From RGIG8775 sp045612185 (lineage in GTDB: Bacteria > Bacillota > Clostridia > Oscillospirales > CAG-272), in contig JAZKYO010000116.1 in NCBI GenBank assembly GCA_045612185.1, positions 1-34,277 on the forward strand: DNA of 34,277 nucleotides. The letters are read 5' to 3'. The first letter of the stretch is position 1. Each line of letters begins with the position of its first letter. Made by a program: the position numbers and the translations under genes. This document shows positions 17,310 through 25,919 of this stretch, one piece after another. The notes under the pieces are model-generated. The model saw only the letters and a list, made by a program, of their open reading frames with translations, did not search any database and had not been told where the DNA came from.

Positions 17310-18194
17310 TTAAACAATAGATTCAATAAACATTGGAGCGAAAAACAGTACGGGGAAAACAAGCTGTACAAAAAATCCGGATTTCGTGAATCCCTTACGG
17401 CGCAATGCAACAGAAGCGGCGATCGCAAAAGCGGTCAGCGCGGGAATACACAAATATACCTGGTATATAAAGGTTGCCGGATCCATAGTAAGCGGAAACA
17501 TGAATATAACTACGGTAACAAAAGGAATCATCCACAAACCGATAATAAAGTTGAGAGCAATAGAAATTCCGTCAAGCACCTTATAGCGTATGTCGGACTC
17601 CTTCTTCACAAAAATAATGCAAGCTATTATTGTCAAGAAACCAATCAAAAGCATTGCGCCCATGCTTATTGCATACAAACGGGAAAATCCTACGAATTTA
17701 AAGGAATTTTCAATGGGCTCGGGATACTCCCAGCTGATGATCTCCGCGCCAAACGCCTCGGATATTTCAACAGGGTAACCATCTGCACCAGTAGCTTCAA
17801 GGCATGGATCTTCATTGCCCGACACGTATTCGAATTTATCAGGATCACCCATCAGATAATCAGCGTCCAGATTTACTATAAGGGAAAGCTCTGCCCCATC
17901 CTTCTGCGCTACTGTAAACCAAGAGGACTCCGATACGGTCCCGTCAATATTATGTACTCCGTCATACAGTCTGAGCGTAGGATCGTCGTGTCCGTCATGT
18001 CCGACAAAGCTGCAACGGTAGCTACCCTTATGAGTTTTCACCTCACCGTCAATGCTATACGTCACCGAGTAATCAAATTCATGCTCCTTGATTGTCGGCT
18101 CTTTCAGAACACCCGTAAAAAGGCAGGATACTGCCGCAAGAATTAATCCGATCGCCAAAATAATAATCGGTAATTTCATTTTTTTGATATTCAT
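17310..18194 (-). CDS. Membrane protein with lipoprotein-like extracellular domain and C-terminal multi-TM region
   Basis: A 294-residue protein of unknown function. It has an N-terminal membrane helix, an extracytoplasmic domain (about 30-165) with IKEHEFDYSVTYSIDGEVKT and LMGDP motifs, then about four or five membrane helices (170-290). The extracellular part is clearly homologous to the lipoprotein at 30357-30872: shared FD(Y/F)SVTY, LMG(D/E)P and EPI(E/K)N motifs in the same order. That protein stops where the membrane region begins here. I start at the ATG at 18194 because an upstream ATG at 18203 abuts the AAAGAGG ribosome site with no spacing. It lies 11 nt after the STAS-kinase gene. 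Confidence 0.8.
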   Translation of the reverse strand: MNIKKMKLPIIILAIGLILAAVSCLFTGVLKEPTIKEHEFDYSVTYSIDGEVKTHKGSYRCSFVGHDGHDDPTLRLYDGVHNIDGTVSESSWFTVAQKDGAELSLIVNLDADYLMGDPDKFEYVSGNEDPCLEATGADGYPVEISEAFGAEIISWEYPEPIENSFKFVGFSRLYAISMGAMLLIGFLTIIACIIFVKKESDIRYKVLDGISIALNFIIGLWMIPFVTVVIFMFPLTMDPATFIYQVYLCIPALTAFAIAASVALRRKGFTKSGFFVQLVFPVLFFAPMFIESIV

Positions 18195-18214
18195 AAAATA
18201 CATCCTCTTTAAAT

Positions 18215-19387
18215 TTAAAAATATAAGCTATCTGTTTTCTCAAGGAGAATTGCCAACATTTCCTTACATCTTGCAATTTTTGCAGGGCTGTCCGCCTCAT
18301 CGGGACGGCGAATAGCACGGCGAAGCATACGGGTATATCCGACAACCATTGCCTTTTCCGCAACGCTACGGCACACTGCCTCATCGTCTGTACCAAGATA
18401 CATTTTAAGAGCCATATTCCAGAATTTTCCCGCGGTTTCAAAGCTATAACCGAAAAAGTCCAACATATTCTGATGGTCAAGCTCGGAATATCCGACAAAC
18501 GCGTTGAACATAGAGCCAAGCTCAAACACGGGATGTCCCATGCACAGAGTATCCATATCAATAAGCAAGGGCTCGCCGTTCTGCACCATAATATTATTCG
18601 TGTGATAATCACCGTGCATCAAGGTATTCTGCTTTGGTACCGCCTCAATGAGAGCGCGGAGCTTCTTTCCCTGAGCCTCGGGAATATGAGCGGCTACGAA
18701 ATCCGCCCAAGCAAGAGCGGTCTCCTTCATATCGGGAACCTCACCGTCCCCCACCTCAATGGCGTGAATGCTTTTCAGCATATCAACATAATACCCTGCC
18801 GCTTCTGTCAAATCCTCAGGATTATTGCGAATCAGCTTCGTTACGCTGACAGCGTTCAAAAGCTCGGTCACTGTACCGTAGCCCTCTCCCACGCGAACGA
18901 TACCGTAAGGAATTGCGGTATTAATACCAAGAACAAATGCTTTTCTCGCGTTTTCGCGCTCTTGTTTAATCTCGGGAAGAGCATCCTTTGCAAAATAAGT
19001 CTTGAGAATAGTTTCGTCATCGTAGCGGTAAACGGCACCGTTGGCGCCCTTTGCGATAAACTCGCAGCCTTCAACGCTCATTCTCTGATATGCCTTTTCC
19101 ACCGTAATCATATCGGTAAATCCGGTCATATCAAACACCTCGTACACATCGGAAGCTACGTTGATAATCGCAAGCTTGGGTTCTTCCTTTCTGAGTCCTA
19201 AAATCACGCGCAAGCCTGCCGAAGATATGTACTCAAGATTGTCGGCATCCAAAACCGTGTGCTTTCCCGGGTTATCATGTTTAATACTGAAAATTTTCTC
19301 TTCTGCCTCTGCCGCGTTGGAAGCGTCAATTCTTCCTTCTATGGCAATATACAGAATGTCTTCGTCTATACGGTAAGTAACGTTCAT
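18215..19387 (-). CDS. STAS domain fused to aminoglycoside-phosphotransferase-like kinase
   Basis: A 390-residue fusion. Residues 1-100 are an anti-sigma-antagonist STAS domain with the YISSAGLRV motif; by alignment with SpoIIAA, S56 is the phosphorylatable serine. Residues 105-385 are an APH/choline-kinase-like fold: glycine loop AKGANGAVYR (112-121), lysine K129 (ILKTYF), catalytic HGDYHTNNI (258-266, D260 and N265) and metal-binding IDMDT (276-280). All key kinase residues are intact. The kinase substrate is unknown: small molecules or a protein are both possible. The STAS part closely resembles the two stand-alone STAS proteins upstream, so the kinase may be controlled by the same anti-factor. 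The family resembles APH-like paralogues described in Fibrobacter, by memory only. Confidence 0.88.
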   Translation of the reverse strand: MNVTYRIDEDILYIAIEGRIDASNAAEAEEKIFSIKHDNPGKHTVLDADNLEYISSAGLRVILGLRKEEPKLAIINVASDVYEVFDMTGFTDMITVEKAYQRMSVEGCEFIAKGANGAVYRYDDETILKTYFAKDALPEIKQERENARKAFVLGINTAIPYGIVRVGEGYGTVTELLNAVSVTKLIRNNPEDLTEAAGYYVDMLKSIHAIEVGDGEVPDMKETALAWADFVAAHIPEAQGKKLRALIEAVPKQNTLMHGDYHTNNIMVQNGEPLLIDMDTLCMGHPVFELGSMFNAFVGYSELDHQNMLDFFGYSFETAGKFWNMALKMYLGTDDEAVCRSVAEKAMVVGYTRMLRRAIRRPDEADSPAKIARCKEMLAILLEKTDSLYF

Positions 19388-19419
19388 TTTTTAATTTTCC
19401 TTTCCCAACACAAGCTCCG

Positions 19420-19710
19420 TCATTCGATAACCAGAATGTCGGCAAAGCCTGTCATTTCAAAGACTTCCATAACAAGCTCACATACGTTTATAAGCTTCAT
19501 CGCACCCTTGGTTTTCTTTTGAGCGGCAAGCAAAACGCGTAGTCCCGCGGATGAGATGTACAACAGCTTTTCGCAATCGATAACGATAGAACCCGTTCCG
19601 TCATAATTTTCACCGAGAAAGCTTTCAAACTCGGGGGCAGTCGTAGTGTCAAGGCGTCCGTCAAGAGCCACGTTCAAAATTCCGTTATTGTTATTAAAAT
19701 TGATCTTCAT
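19420..19710 (-). CDS. STAS-domain anti-sigma factor antagonist
   Basis: A 96-residue single STAS domain of the SpoIIAA/RsbV type. The phosphorylation motif YISSAGLRVLL places the phospho-acceptor at S54, followed by the usual C-terminal segment with FEMTGFADIL. Expected to be phosphorylated by an RsbW-like kinase and dephosphorylated by the SpoIIE-type phosphatase encoded at 20662-23499, binding its partner only when unphosphorylated. It starts 11 nt after the divergent GHKL-like gene. Confidence 0.95.
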   Translation of the reverse strand: MKINFNNNNGILNVALDGRLDTTTAPEFESFLGENYDGTGSIVIDCEKLLYISSAGLRVLLAAQKKTKGAMKLINVCELVMEVFEMTGFADILVIE

Positions 19711-19721
19711 ATTCTCTCTCC

Positions 19722-20312
19722 TTATGCGAATTTCTTTACGATAGTGATGTTTGCGCGTCTTCCCTTTACGCCAACGATAACGTCGTCAGCAACCGAGGCG
19801 ATAACCGATTTTTCAAGCTCGTCCCATGCCTCTGCCGGCTCTTCCTTTTTAACGAGATTCTTGTATTCCTCCAATCTCCAAAGGAAATCATAATCTACGC
19901 CGTCTGTAGCCAATCCGAAGCTTCCTGAAGACATAGCCAAAATTGCCATTCTCTCTTCGTCCAAAATGAAATTCTCAATAGCATCACGAATCTTGCTCGC
20001 AATTCCGACAACCGCGGAATTCTTCTTATTCTTTGCAATACCAATAAGCTCTTCCTTCTTTTCCGCGTTAAGTTCGGCAATCTTAATAGAAACGTTGACC
20101 TTGCATACTCCGTCTTCGAAATCAATCCAAAGCTCGCCGTCAAAATCATTGATGATATTGGGAAGCATTCCGTCAATCTCCTCGCAAAGCAAGCGCAACT
20201 GCAAAGATTGCTTGTGACTGAGACCGTTGTATTCCGCTACTCTTTCGCTTTCCTTAAGAATGGCATCAAGATCTCTTGTGCCTTTTTCGATTTTACATAC
20301 GTTTGATTTCAT
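19722..20312 (-). CDS. Divergent GHKL/RsbW-like protein
   Basis: A 196-residue protein between two STAS genes. Residues about 25-70 (LSHKQSLQLRLLCEEIDGMLPNI followed by a GELWIDFEDGVCKVNVS strand pair) look like the N-box helix and following strands of RsbW-type ATPases. The later glycine-rich ATP lid is not recognisable. Instead there is a helical region with KKNSAVVGIASKIRDAIENFI, then a C-terminal strand segment DDVIVGVKGRRANITIVKKF. It is most likely the local STAS-binding partner, possibly without kinase activity. No sigma factor gene is nearby. Confidence 0.7.
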   Translation of the reverse strand: MKSNVCKIEKGTRDLDAILKESERVAEYNGLSHKQSLQLRLLCEEIDGMLPNIINDFDGELWIDFEDGVCKVNVSIKIAELNAEKKEELIGIAKNKKNSAVVGIASKIRDAIENFILDEERMAILAMSSGSFGLATDGVDYDFLWRLEEYKNLVKKEEPAEAWDELEKSVIASVADDVIVGVKGRRANITIVKKFA

Positions 20313-20343
20313 ATTTATTTCTCCTTTAATTGTTTTTTATTTT

Positions 20344-20640
20344 TTATTCAATTGTTAAAATGTCGGCAAAGCCTGTCATTTCAAATACTTCCATAACCTC
20401 TTCGCAAACATTCGTTACCTTCATAGAGCCGATTTTCTGCATATTCTTCTGCGCGCCAAGAAGAACTCTGAGCCCCGCACTGGATATATATTCCAGCTTC
20501 TTAAAATCGAGAACAAGGCTTTTAGTACCTTCAATATCATTGCTTATGGTTTTGTCGAGGGCGGGGGCTGTGGTTGTATCGAGTCTTCCTTCAAGCTCGA
20601 TAATAGTTTCTTCTGCGTTTCTCTTAATTTCGATTGTCAT
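20344..20640 (-). CDS. STAS-domain anti-sigma factor antagonist
   Basis: A 98-residue single STAS domain, similar to the one at 19420-19710 (shared EGRLDTTTAPAL-like and YISSAGLRVLLGAQK segments). The predicted phospho-acceptor is S54. It starts 21 nt after the SpoIIE-phosphatase/RsbW gene, which fits a kinase/phosphatase/antagonist trio. The two STAS copies may serve different partners; the ATG has AAAGGAG upstream. Confidence 0.95.
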   Translation of the reverse strand: MTIEIKRNAEETIIELEGRLDTTTAPALDKTISNDIEGTKSLVLDFKKLEYISSAGLRVLLGAQKNMQKIGSMKVTNVCEEVMEVFEMTGFADILTIE

Positions 20641-20661
20641 AACTGTAAATCTCCTTTAAAT

Positions 20662-23499
20662 TTAAATTTTTTTAACCATTGTCAAAATATTTTCGCCGTT
20701 TTCGTAGGCGTAAGTTACACTGTCCATTGTTTTTTTGGTAATAAAGATACCAAGTCCGCCAATCTCACGTTCCTCGGCCGACAGAGTGATATCCGGATCA
20801 GGCTTCTTAAGCGGATCAAAGGGCGTGCCCTTATCTTTCATTTGGAAGGTAACCTCACGGCTTTCGGAATCAAATCCAATACCGAGCGTCATATCTCCCT
20901 CGCCTTCTCCGTACGCATAGTGAGCAACGTTGACGAACACCTCTTCAATGGCAACGCAAATGGCTGTTTGAAGCTTCATCGGACATTCGAAGCTCTCAAG
21001 CGTTTGGTCTACAAATCCAAGAACATCGGATAACGCTTCTACCTTTGCCGGAAACCTTTTATTCATCATATGCGCACCTCCTTGCTTAGGTTTATAGTCG
21101 AACATAAGCATCGTAATATCATCGAACTGAGGCGCTTCGCCAACAAATTCATCTATATTAGCCTTTAATGCCGGCAAAAATTCAGTTGCCTCCGCCAAAG
21201 CGTTTTGGTTCACAAAGGCTAAGAGCCTATCCTCGCCGTAAAGCTTATTTTCCGTGTTGGTTGCCTCAGGCACACCGTCGGTATACAGGAACAGTCTGTC
21301 TCCGGGATAGATCATAAGCTCACCCACGCGGTAGCGCACGCCCTCCATTCCCGCAAGAACGAAGCCCGCACGCGTCTTGAGATATTCAAACTCGCCGTTC
21401 GCCCTCTTTAAAAGAGGAGGATTGTGTCCTGCGTTGGCATACTGCATTTTTCCTGTTGTCAAATCCAAAATGCCCATCCACGCGGTAACGAACATGCCTG
21501 ATTCATTGTTTTCACAAAGCTTTTCGTTTGCTTTTGTGAAAATATCGTTTACCGCCATACCGCTTTCCGCCAAATCCTTGATAATGGTTTTAGCGGTCAT
21601 CATAAACATTGCCGCGGGAATTCCCTTGCCCGACACGTCAGCCGCAAGAAACGCCACCGTTGTGTCATTCAGCTTATAGAAATCGTAGAAATCTCCTCCG
21701 ACCTCCTTTGCGGCGATCATCTGCGCGTATATCTCAAAATCCTCATTTTCGGGGAAGTTTGTGGGAAGCGCAGAAAGCTGTATTTGCTTTGCGTATTCCA
21801 GCTCCTTGTCTATACGAGCCGCTGCCTCCGCTATATACCGTTTGAGAGTGGAAACAGTTGAGTTTATATCATCCGACAAGGACGAAAATTCCCTGTTTGA
21901 CCGAACGTCCACAGTAACGTTCAGATCGCCCTTTGTGATTCGCCCGAGAGTATCGTTGACTTTCTGCAAGTTATTTATAATCACACGCTTGATAAGTATG
22001 TATATAAACACAAAGAGCGTTGCGAAAATAATCACCTGCATAAAAATACTTGTCAGCATAGAGGCGTCACGCATGAACATAGCCTCAGCAACAGGCATTG
22101 CCGCAATCAGGCAATACCCCTCAACGAATTTGAAAACGTACATATGCTCCGCACTCAAATCACTGACACCGTCTACAAGATCCGCATAATAGAGCGCTGT
22201 GGCGGTTCGCCCCTGCGTCATCTCCTCGGGTGGAGTAATTCCGATGGAAGATATGTGCTTGCCTGCGTAATTATTATCAATAACGAAAGAAAGCTGTTCA
22301 TCAAGAACCGCAACAAAGCCGCCGGTTCCGACATGACGCTCTTTGGTAACGTCAATAACAAACTCGTCAAGCATATCATGGAACTGCTCAGCGTCATAGC
22401 CCACCTGAATAAATCCTTCGCCAGCAAGATTCACCGCGGCGTATTTTCTCCACACCGACTCATCCTTGCCTCTGGGAGAATAGTCCTGAACAAAGGAATC
22501 TTCAACCTTCAGCTTATCCACAAATTCCTTGGATTGCGCCTTGCTGTTCATATCATAGTTGCCTATAACGTCCGCTTCCGTGGAATTTATGATTATACCG
22601 TCAGAATCAACGATATTGATCTCCTTAATACCGTATTTTTCCGTAAGAGCGGATAAGGAAACCGTCGGGGCGTTTTCGTATTCCTGCTTAACCTGTTTCG
22701 CAATTTCAAGAAGATGATGATTTGACTTCTCTCTTACAGCCGACTCAACGTCGTTCATTGAAACAGTAAACACTTCCTGGGTTTCAATTTTCGCCATTCC
22801 GTTCTGAAGAATAAGAGTAAAGGTGCTTGTAATCAGATAAGCAATTACAATGCAACTGAGAAGTCTCCGCTGAAACGTATTGGCGATTCCCTCGGAAGAT
22901 TTCTTTCTGAAAAGGTGCTCACGGCTAAAAAGAGAAACCAGTATAATAGACACACCGACAGCCACGGAATTACCGAGCATCATAGGTCCGGTAGCTCCTT
23001 TGACAAACTCAAACGCCTGAGATGAGTTATCCATGTTTGTAATGAAAATCAATATCATGTGGATAACTTCGCAGACAACGGCAATACAAACGCCGTAACC
23101 CCAAGTAGGTTTTTTATTGTCAAACATCAGTTTTCTGAGTCCTGCCGCCATCAATCCGGCAAGAATCGTGGCTAAGCTGCACGCAAGCCGCGTGTAAGTA
23201 CCGGCTCCCCAATATACCGAGAACCATCGGTAAAGACCGCCTATAAGTCCCGAAATAATACCCGCGGGAGCACCGAAGATAAGTCCCGCCGACAGCGGAG
23301 CCGCATCACGGACGTTTACAATGGTGCCAAACCATTCCACACCGTAGCCCGACGCAAACGCCGATACACCTCCGAACAGAACGCCGATAATGATTTGCTT
23401 AGTCATATACGGCATCTTTTTAAACTTAGTATGCTTGTCGGCTAAATAAAAACCAATCACAAGAATACAATTTATAATTATTGGTATCGCTAATCTCAT
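20662..23499 (-). CDS. 5TM-sensor, dCache, HAMP, SpoIIE-type phosphatase and RsbW kinase in one protein
   Basis: A 945-residue signalling protein. Residues 1-195 form a LytS-like multi-helix membrane region (5TMR-LYT type, RDAAPLSAGLIFGAPAG). Residues 235-480 are an extracellular Cache-like sensor between helices at 212-231 and 484-505. A HAMP-like linker follows (506-560), then a short coiled coil ending KQIQLSALP. The SpoIIE/PP2C domain (580-800) has D603 (GGDFYDF), D621 (ADVSGKG), NAGHNPP, D741 (YTDGVPEA) and D793-D794 (QFDDITM), all intact. The RsbW HATPase (815-945) has N-box EEVFVN (852-857), G1 DKGTPFDP (889-896) and G2 GGLGIF. Phosphatase and antagonist kinase in one chain suggest the protein both sets and resets STAS phosphorylation in response to an external ligand. 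Confidence 0.95.
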   Translation of the reverse strand: MRLAIPIIINCILVIGFYLADKHTKFKKMPYMTKQIIIGVLFGGVSAFASGYGVEWFGTIVNVRDAAPLSAGLIFGAPAGIISGLIGGLYRWFSVYWGAGTYTRLACSLATILAGLMAAGLRKLMFDNKKPTWGYGVCIAVVCEVIHMILIFITNMDNSSQAFEFVKGATGPMMLGNSVAVGVSIILVSLFSREHLFRKKSSEGIANTFQRRLLSCIVIAYLITSTFTLILQNGMAKIETQEVFTVSMNDVESAVREKSNHHLLEIAKQVKQEYENAPTVSLSALTEKYGIKEINIVDSDGIIINSTEADVIGNYDMNSKAQSKEFVDKLKVEDSFVQDYSPRGKDESVWRKYAAVNLAGEGFIQVGYDAEQFHDMLDEFVIDVTKERHVGTGGFVAVLDEQLSFVIDNNYAGKHISSIGITPPEEMTQGRTATALYYADLVDGVSDLSAEHMYVFKFVEGYCLIAAMPVAEAMFMRDASMLTSIFMQVIIFATLFVFIYILIKRVIINNLQKVNDTLGRITKGDLNVTVDVRSNREFSSLSDDINSTVSTLKRYIAEAAARIDKELEYAKQIQLSALPTNFPENEDFEIYAQMIAAKEVGGDFYDFYKLNDTTVAFLAADVSGKGIPAAMFMMTAKTIIKDLAESGMAVNDIFTKANEKLCENNESGMFVTAWMGILDLTTGKMQYANAGHNPPLLKRANGEFEYLKTRAGFVLAGMEGVRYRVGELMIYPGDRLFLYTDGVPEATNTENKLYGEDRLLAFVNQNALAEATEFLPALKANIDEFVGEAPQFDDITMLMFDYKPKQGGAHMMNKRFPAKVEALSDVLGFVDQTLESFECPMKLQTAICVAIEEVFVNVAHYAYGEGEGDMTLGIGFDSESREVTFQMKDKGTPFDPLKKPDPDITLSAEEREIGGLGIFITKKTMDSVTYAYENGENILTMVKKI

Positions 23500-23514
23500 T
23501 TAAACATCTCCTCG

Positions 23515-24474
23515 TTAAAACAAACCTATTATCAGTTCCCACAAATAGCTTGCAATCAGATTACCTATTACACCGATAGCCATCAGCAGCGTCATATACA
23601 AAAACATACTTCCGCGGCTAATCGACTCCTTTGTAAGGTTATAGTAGAAATTAAACTGTCCCTGCAAATTATCATTGCGGTTTTGATGCCAATGATAGGT
23701 AATAACGTCATCAGAATCGTAGCCCTTGGGCAGATAATCCCCATAAAGCTTTTCTTCCAGACGGTGGATACGGTAACAACCCGAATCGTTGATCTCGTAG
23801 TTTTCACAGACCGAAAGTGTAATAACCGCTTTTTTTAATTTCTGGCGGTGAAAGACACCGATTTTTGTAATTTCCTCCGGCAAAAGTCTTGACTCGTTGA
23901 TTCTTATTGAGTATCCGTATTTTTCTGAAATCACGGGGGTCATTATCAAATCACGCAAACGGGTCAACACATTTTCCATATCCACACGCTTTTTGAATAT
24001 TTCGTCCAAGGATTTATGCGGCATACGCCAAATAAAATACGCCTCGTCGTTATCCAAAAACGGCTGTAGCTTTTCAAGGCTGACACTTATCAACGTTCCC
24101 TCATCCAACTGCTGTACCTGATAATCAAGCGTGCTTATATGTACAATATCAACCGTCTTTCCGTTATACGCAATCTCCGAGGTGTGCTCGTTCTTTTTAT
24201 AGTCTACAATACACGCCGAGCTGAATATTGCGTGTAAAATCTTCGTATCGTTAAAAAGCAACGATACATCTTCTATTTCATCGCGGGAAACGGCAAACGG
24301 TACGTACACGCTTATAAGCTTACTTAATTTCACACCGCGAATACGCACCGCCATATCCACAAAGCTTTTTCCCTTTGGATTGAGCCAATCGTTAATATAA
24401 ACCGTGCTGGTATCATCGCCGTCGATCCAAACAGCCCAACCGTCATCCGCAAACTTTTTTTCTTTCTTAGGCAT
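23515..24474 (-). CDS. Unknown tail-anchored protein
   Basis: A 319-residue protein I do not recognise. Most of it is soluble, mixed alpha/beta, without a signal peptide. The only hydrophobic segment is at the C-terminus (about 292-318, MFLYMTLLMAIGVIGNLIASYLW), giving a predicted tail-anchored, cytoplasm-facing topology. Residues 15-60 (GWAVWIDGDD, VDMAVRIRGVKLSKLISVYVPF) suggest a beta-rich domain. It lies 15 nt upstream of the SpoIIE/RsbW gene, so it is probably co-transcribed and may be a membrane partner of that system. The ATG at 24474 has GGAAGG upstream. Confidence 0.8.
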   Translation of the reverse strand: MPKKEKKFADDGWAVWIDGDDTSTVYINDWLNPKGKSFVDMAVRIRGVKLSKLISVYVPFAVSRDEIEDVSLLFNDTKILHAIFSSACIVDYKKNEHTSEIAYNGKTVDIVHISTLDYQVQQLDEGTLISVSLEKLQPFLDNDEAYFIWRMPHKSLDEIFKKRVDMENVLTRLRDLIMTPVISEKYGYSIRINESRLLPEEITKIGVFHRQKLKKAVITLSVCENYEINDSGCYRIHRLEEKLYGDYLPKGYDSDDVITYHWHQNRNDNLQGQFNFYYNLTKESISRGSMFLYMTLLMAIGVIGNLIASYLWELIIGLF

Positions 24475-24568
24475 CGCTTACCTACCCTTCCTATATATTT
24501 TTTCTTCCGACAACGTATTTTGCCGTAATATTCATTGCCCTTTATAACAAAGCTTCTCTTAAAACAAG

Positions 24569-25234
24569 CTATTCTTCCTTTGGATATCTGACCATTGCGT
24601 AATGAGTAACCGGAGTTTTGGGTATCAACTCTTCTTTCATTAAATCGAATCCGTAGTGCCTATAAAGCCCCACGTTTGTCTCCTTGTTGGTCTCAAGATA
24701 GGCTACCATACGCTCGTCATCGCAAAACTGTAGCATCGGGCGCATCAGCTTGCTTGCGATTCCCTTTCCCTGGGCGTCCTTTTTAATGGAAAGGTTGTAT
24801 AAATACCAATCGTAATTATCGGTGAACTCTTTTTTCAGGTTCATGGCGTAATTTTCATAGGTCAGAAGTCTGCCTATGATGCCCGGACCCGAATGAAAAA
24901 TCAATTTAAGTCCACCGTTCAATAAAAACGGCATAGTCTTACTTCCCGAAAACCCAAAGGGAAGCCAGGCGGCAAAACCGTTTATTTCCTCGCTATCCGC
25001 ATAAATAACCGCGTCCTCGGTCATGGTTTTAAGGGAGATCTGCATAATAAGCTTTGATGCCTTGGCATCATATTTCCCATTAGTAAACCAATTGTGCAGA
25101 GGATAGTCGCGATATGCGTCGGCAGCCACCTCAGCCAAGCGGTCAAGCTCCTTTTCTCCGACTATATATAAGCCGGCTTCTTCTATTGCCTTTTTGGCAA
25201 GCGGAATTTCAATTTTTCTGACCAATTTGTCCAT
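24569..25234 (-). CDS. GNAT-family N-acetyltransferase
   Basis: A 221-residue acetyltransferase. The acetyl-CoA motif A is seen as LYNLSIKKDAQGKGIASKLM (145-165; QGKGIA loop), followed by motif B LETNKETNVGLYRHYGFDLM. The N-terminal part has the family's DYPLHNWF segment. The substrate is unknown. The start at 25234 has only a weak ribosome site (AAGAGA). The gene follows frdB by 10 nt, so it is likely in the same transcript. A short AGCTT/AAGCT hairpin downstream (24547-24568) might be a weak attenuator. Confidence 0.88.
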   Translation of the reverse strand: MDKLVRKIEIPLAKKAIEEAGLYIVGEKELDRLAEVAADAYRDYPLHNWFTNGKYDAKASKLIMQISLKTMTEDAVIYADSEEINGFAAWLPFGFSGSKTMPFLLNGGLKLIFHSGPGIIGRLLTYENYAMNLKKEFTDNYDWYLYNLSIKKDAQGKGIASKLMRPMLQFCDDERMVAYLETNKETNVGLYRHYGFDLMKEELIPKTPVTHYAMVRYPKEE

Positions 25235-25244
25235 TTTATCTCTT

Positions 25245-25919
25245 TTATTTTCTGTTCATCCTCATAATCGAGGTAATCGTTTCAATCTTCATGGGGCAAA
25301 CACTCTGACAGGACAGTGCCTTTGAGCATCCTTCCCCGAAATGAGTCTTATATTCTTTGACAACCTGCGGTTTTTTATTGGTTGATTGACTTGCTATCAA
25401 ATAACTTTCGTTTGCAAGTACCGCTCCGAAAAAATCTCCGCCCGGGCGATAATTGGGGCATACCTCTAAGCAAAGTCCGCACTTAAGACATTTGGCAACC
25501 GAATACTGTTGTTCGTGTTGACGCGCTTCATTCTTTGCCACACTGTCCAAATACGCCTTTGCGCTAATTAAATTTTCATAAATAATGCTTCGATCCACTA
25601 TAAGATCGGCGATAACGGGAAATTTACTAAGCGGCTCAAGCACAAGCTCTTTGCCCTTTACCTTGTCAACAAAGGTAGCGCAAGCAAGTGCGGGAACGCC
25701 GTTTATTACCATAGCACACCCACCGCACACGGCTTGCATACAGCCGCATTCCCAACGAATTCTGTCAGCGGGTTTACCTTCAATATCAAAAATGTCGTCC
25801 GTATAGTTCAGCGCGTCAAGCACTGTCGAAACGGTTACGTTTTTGGGTCCGTCATATCTGAAACTTTGCCAATACGCTTGTGAATCGAAACTGTGTTGGC
25901 GCTTGATCTTTACAATCAT
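25245..25919 (-). CDS. frdB: Fumarate reductase/succinate dehydrogenase iron-sulfur subunit
   Basis: A 224-residue FrdB/SdhB homologue. The N-terminal ferredoxin-like domain binds a 2Fe-2S cluster through CMQAVCGGC and a later Cys (VPALAC). The C-terminal domain has CLKCGLCLEVCPN for a 4Fe-4S cluster and a second set, CSKALSCQSVCP, completing the 4Fe-4S and 3Fe-4S ligands. It passes electrons between the membrane quinol subunit and the flavin. Its ATG overlaps the frdA stop by 4 nt, behind AAGGAGG. Gene order C-A-B matches the Bacillus-type sdhCAB arrangement. Confidence 0.93.
   Translation of the reverse strand: MIVKIKRQHSFDSQAYWQSFRYDGPKNVTVSTVLDALNYTDDIFDIEGKPADRIRWECGCMQAVCGGCAMVINGVPALACATFVDKVKGKELVLEPLSKFPVIADLIVDRSIIYENLISAKAYLDSVAKNEARQHEQQYSVAKCLKCGLCLEVCPNYRPGGDFFGAVLANESYLIASQSTNKKPQVVKEYKTHFGEGCSKALSCQSVCPMKIETITSIMRMNRK

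Noticed and set aside
16977..18146. A 389-codon open frame on the plus strand
   Set aside because: It lies antisense to the nucleotidase and the lipoprotein-like membrane protein genes, both well supported; its translation is rich in Arg/His/Tyr without any domain pattern.
17310..18194. Aminoglycoside resistance as the role of the APH-like neighbour cluster
   Set aside because: The kinase is fused to a STAS domain and embedded in signalling genes, with no resistance or mobile context.
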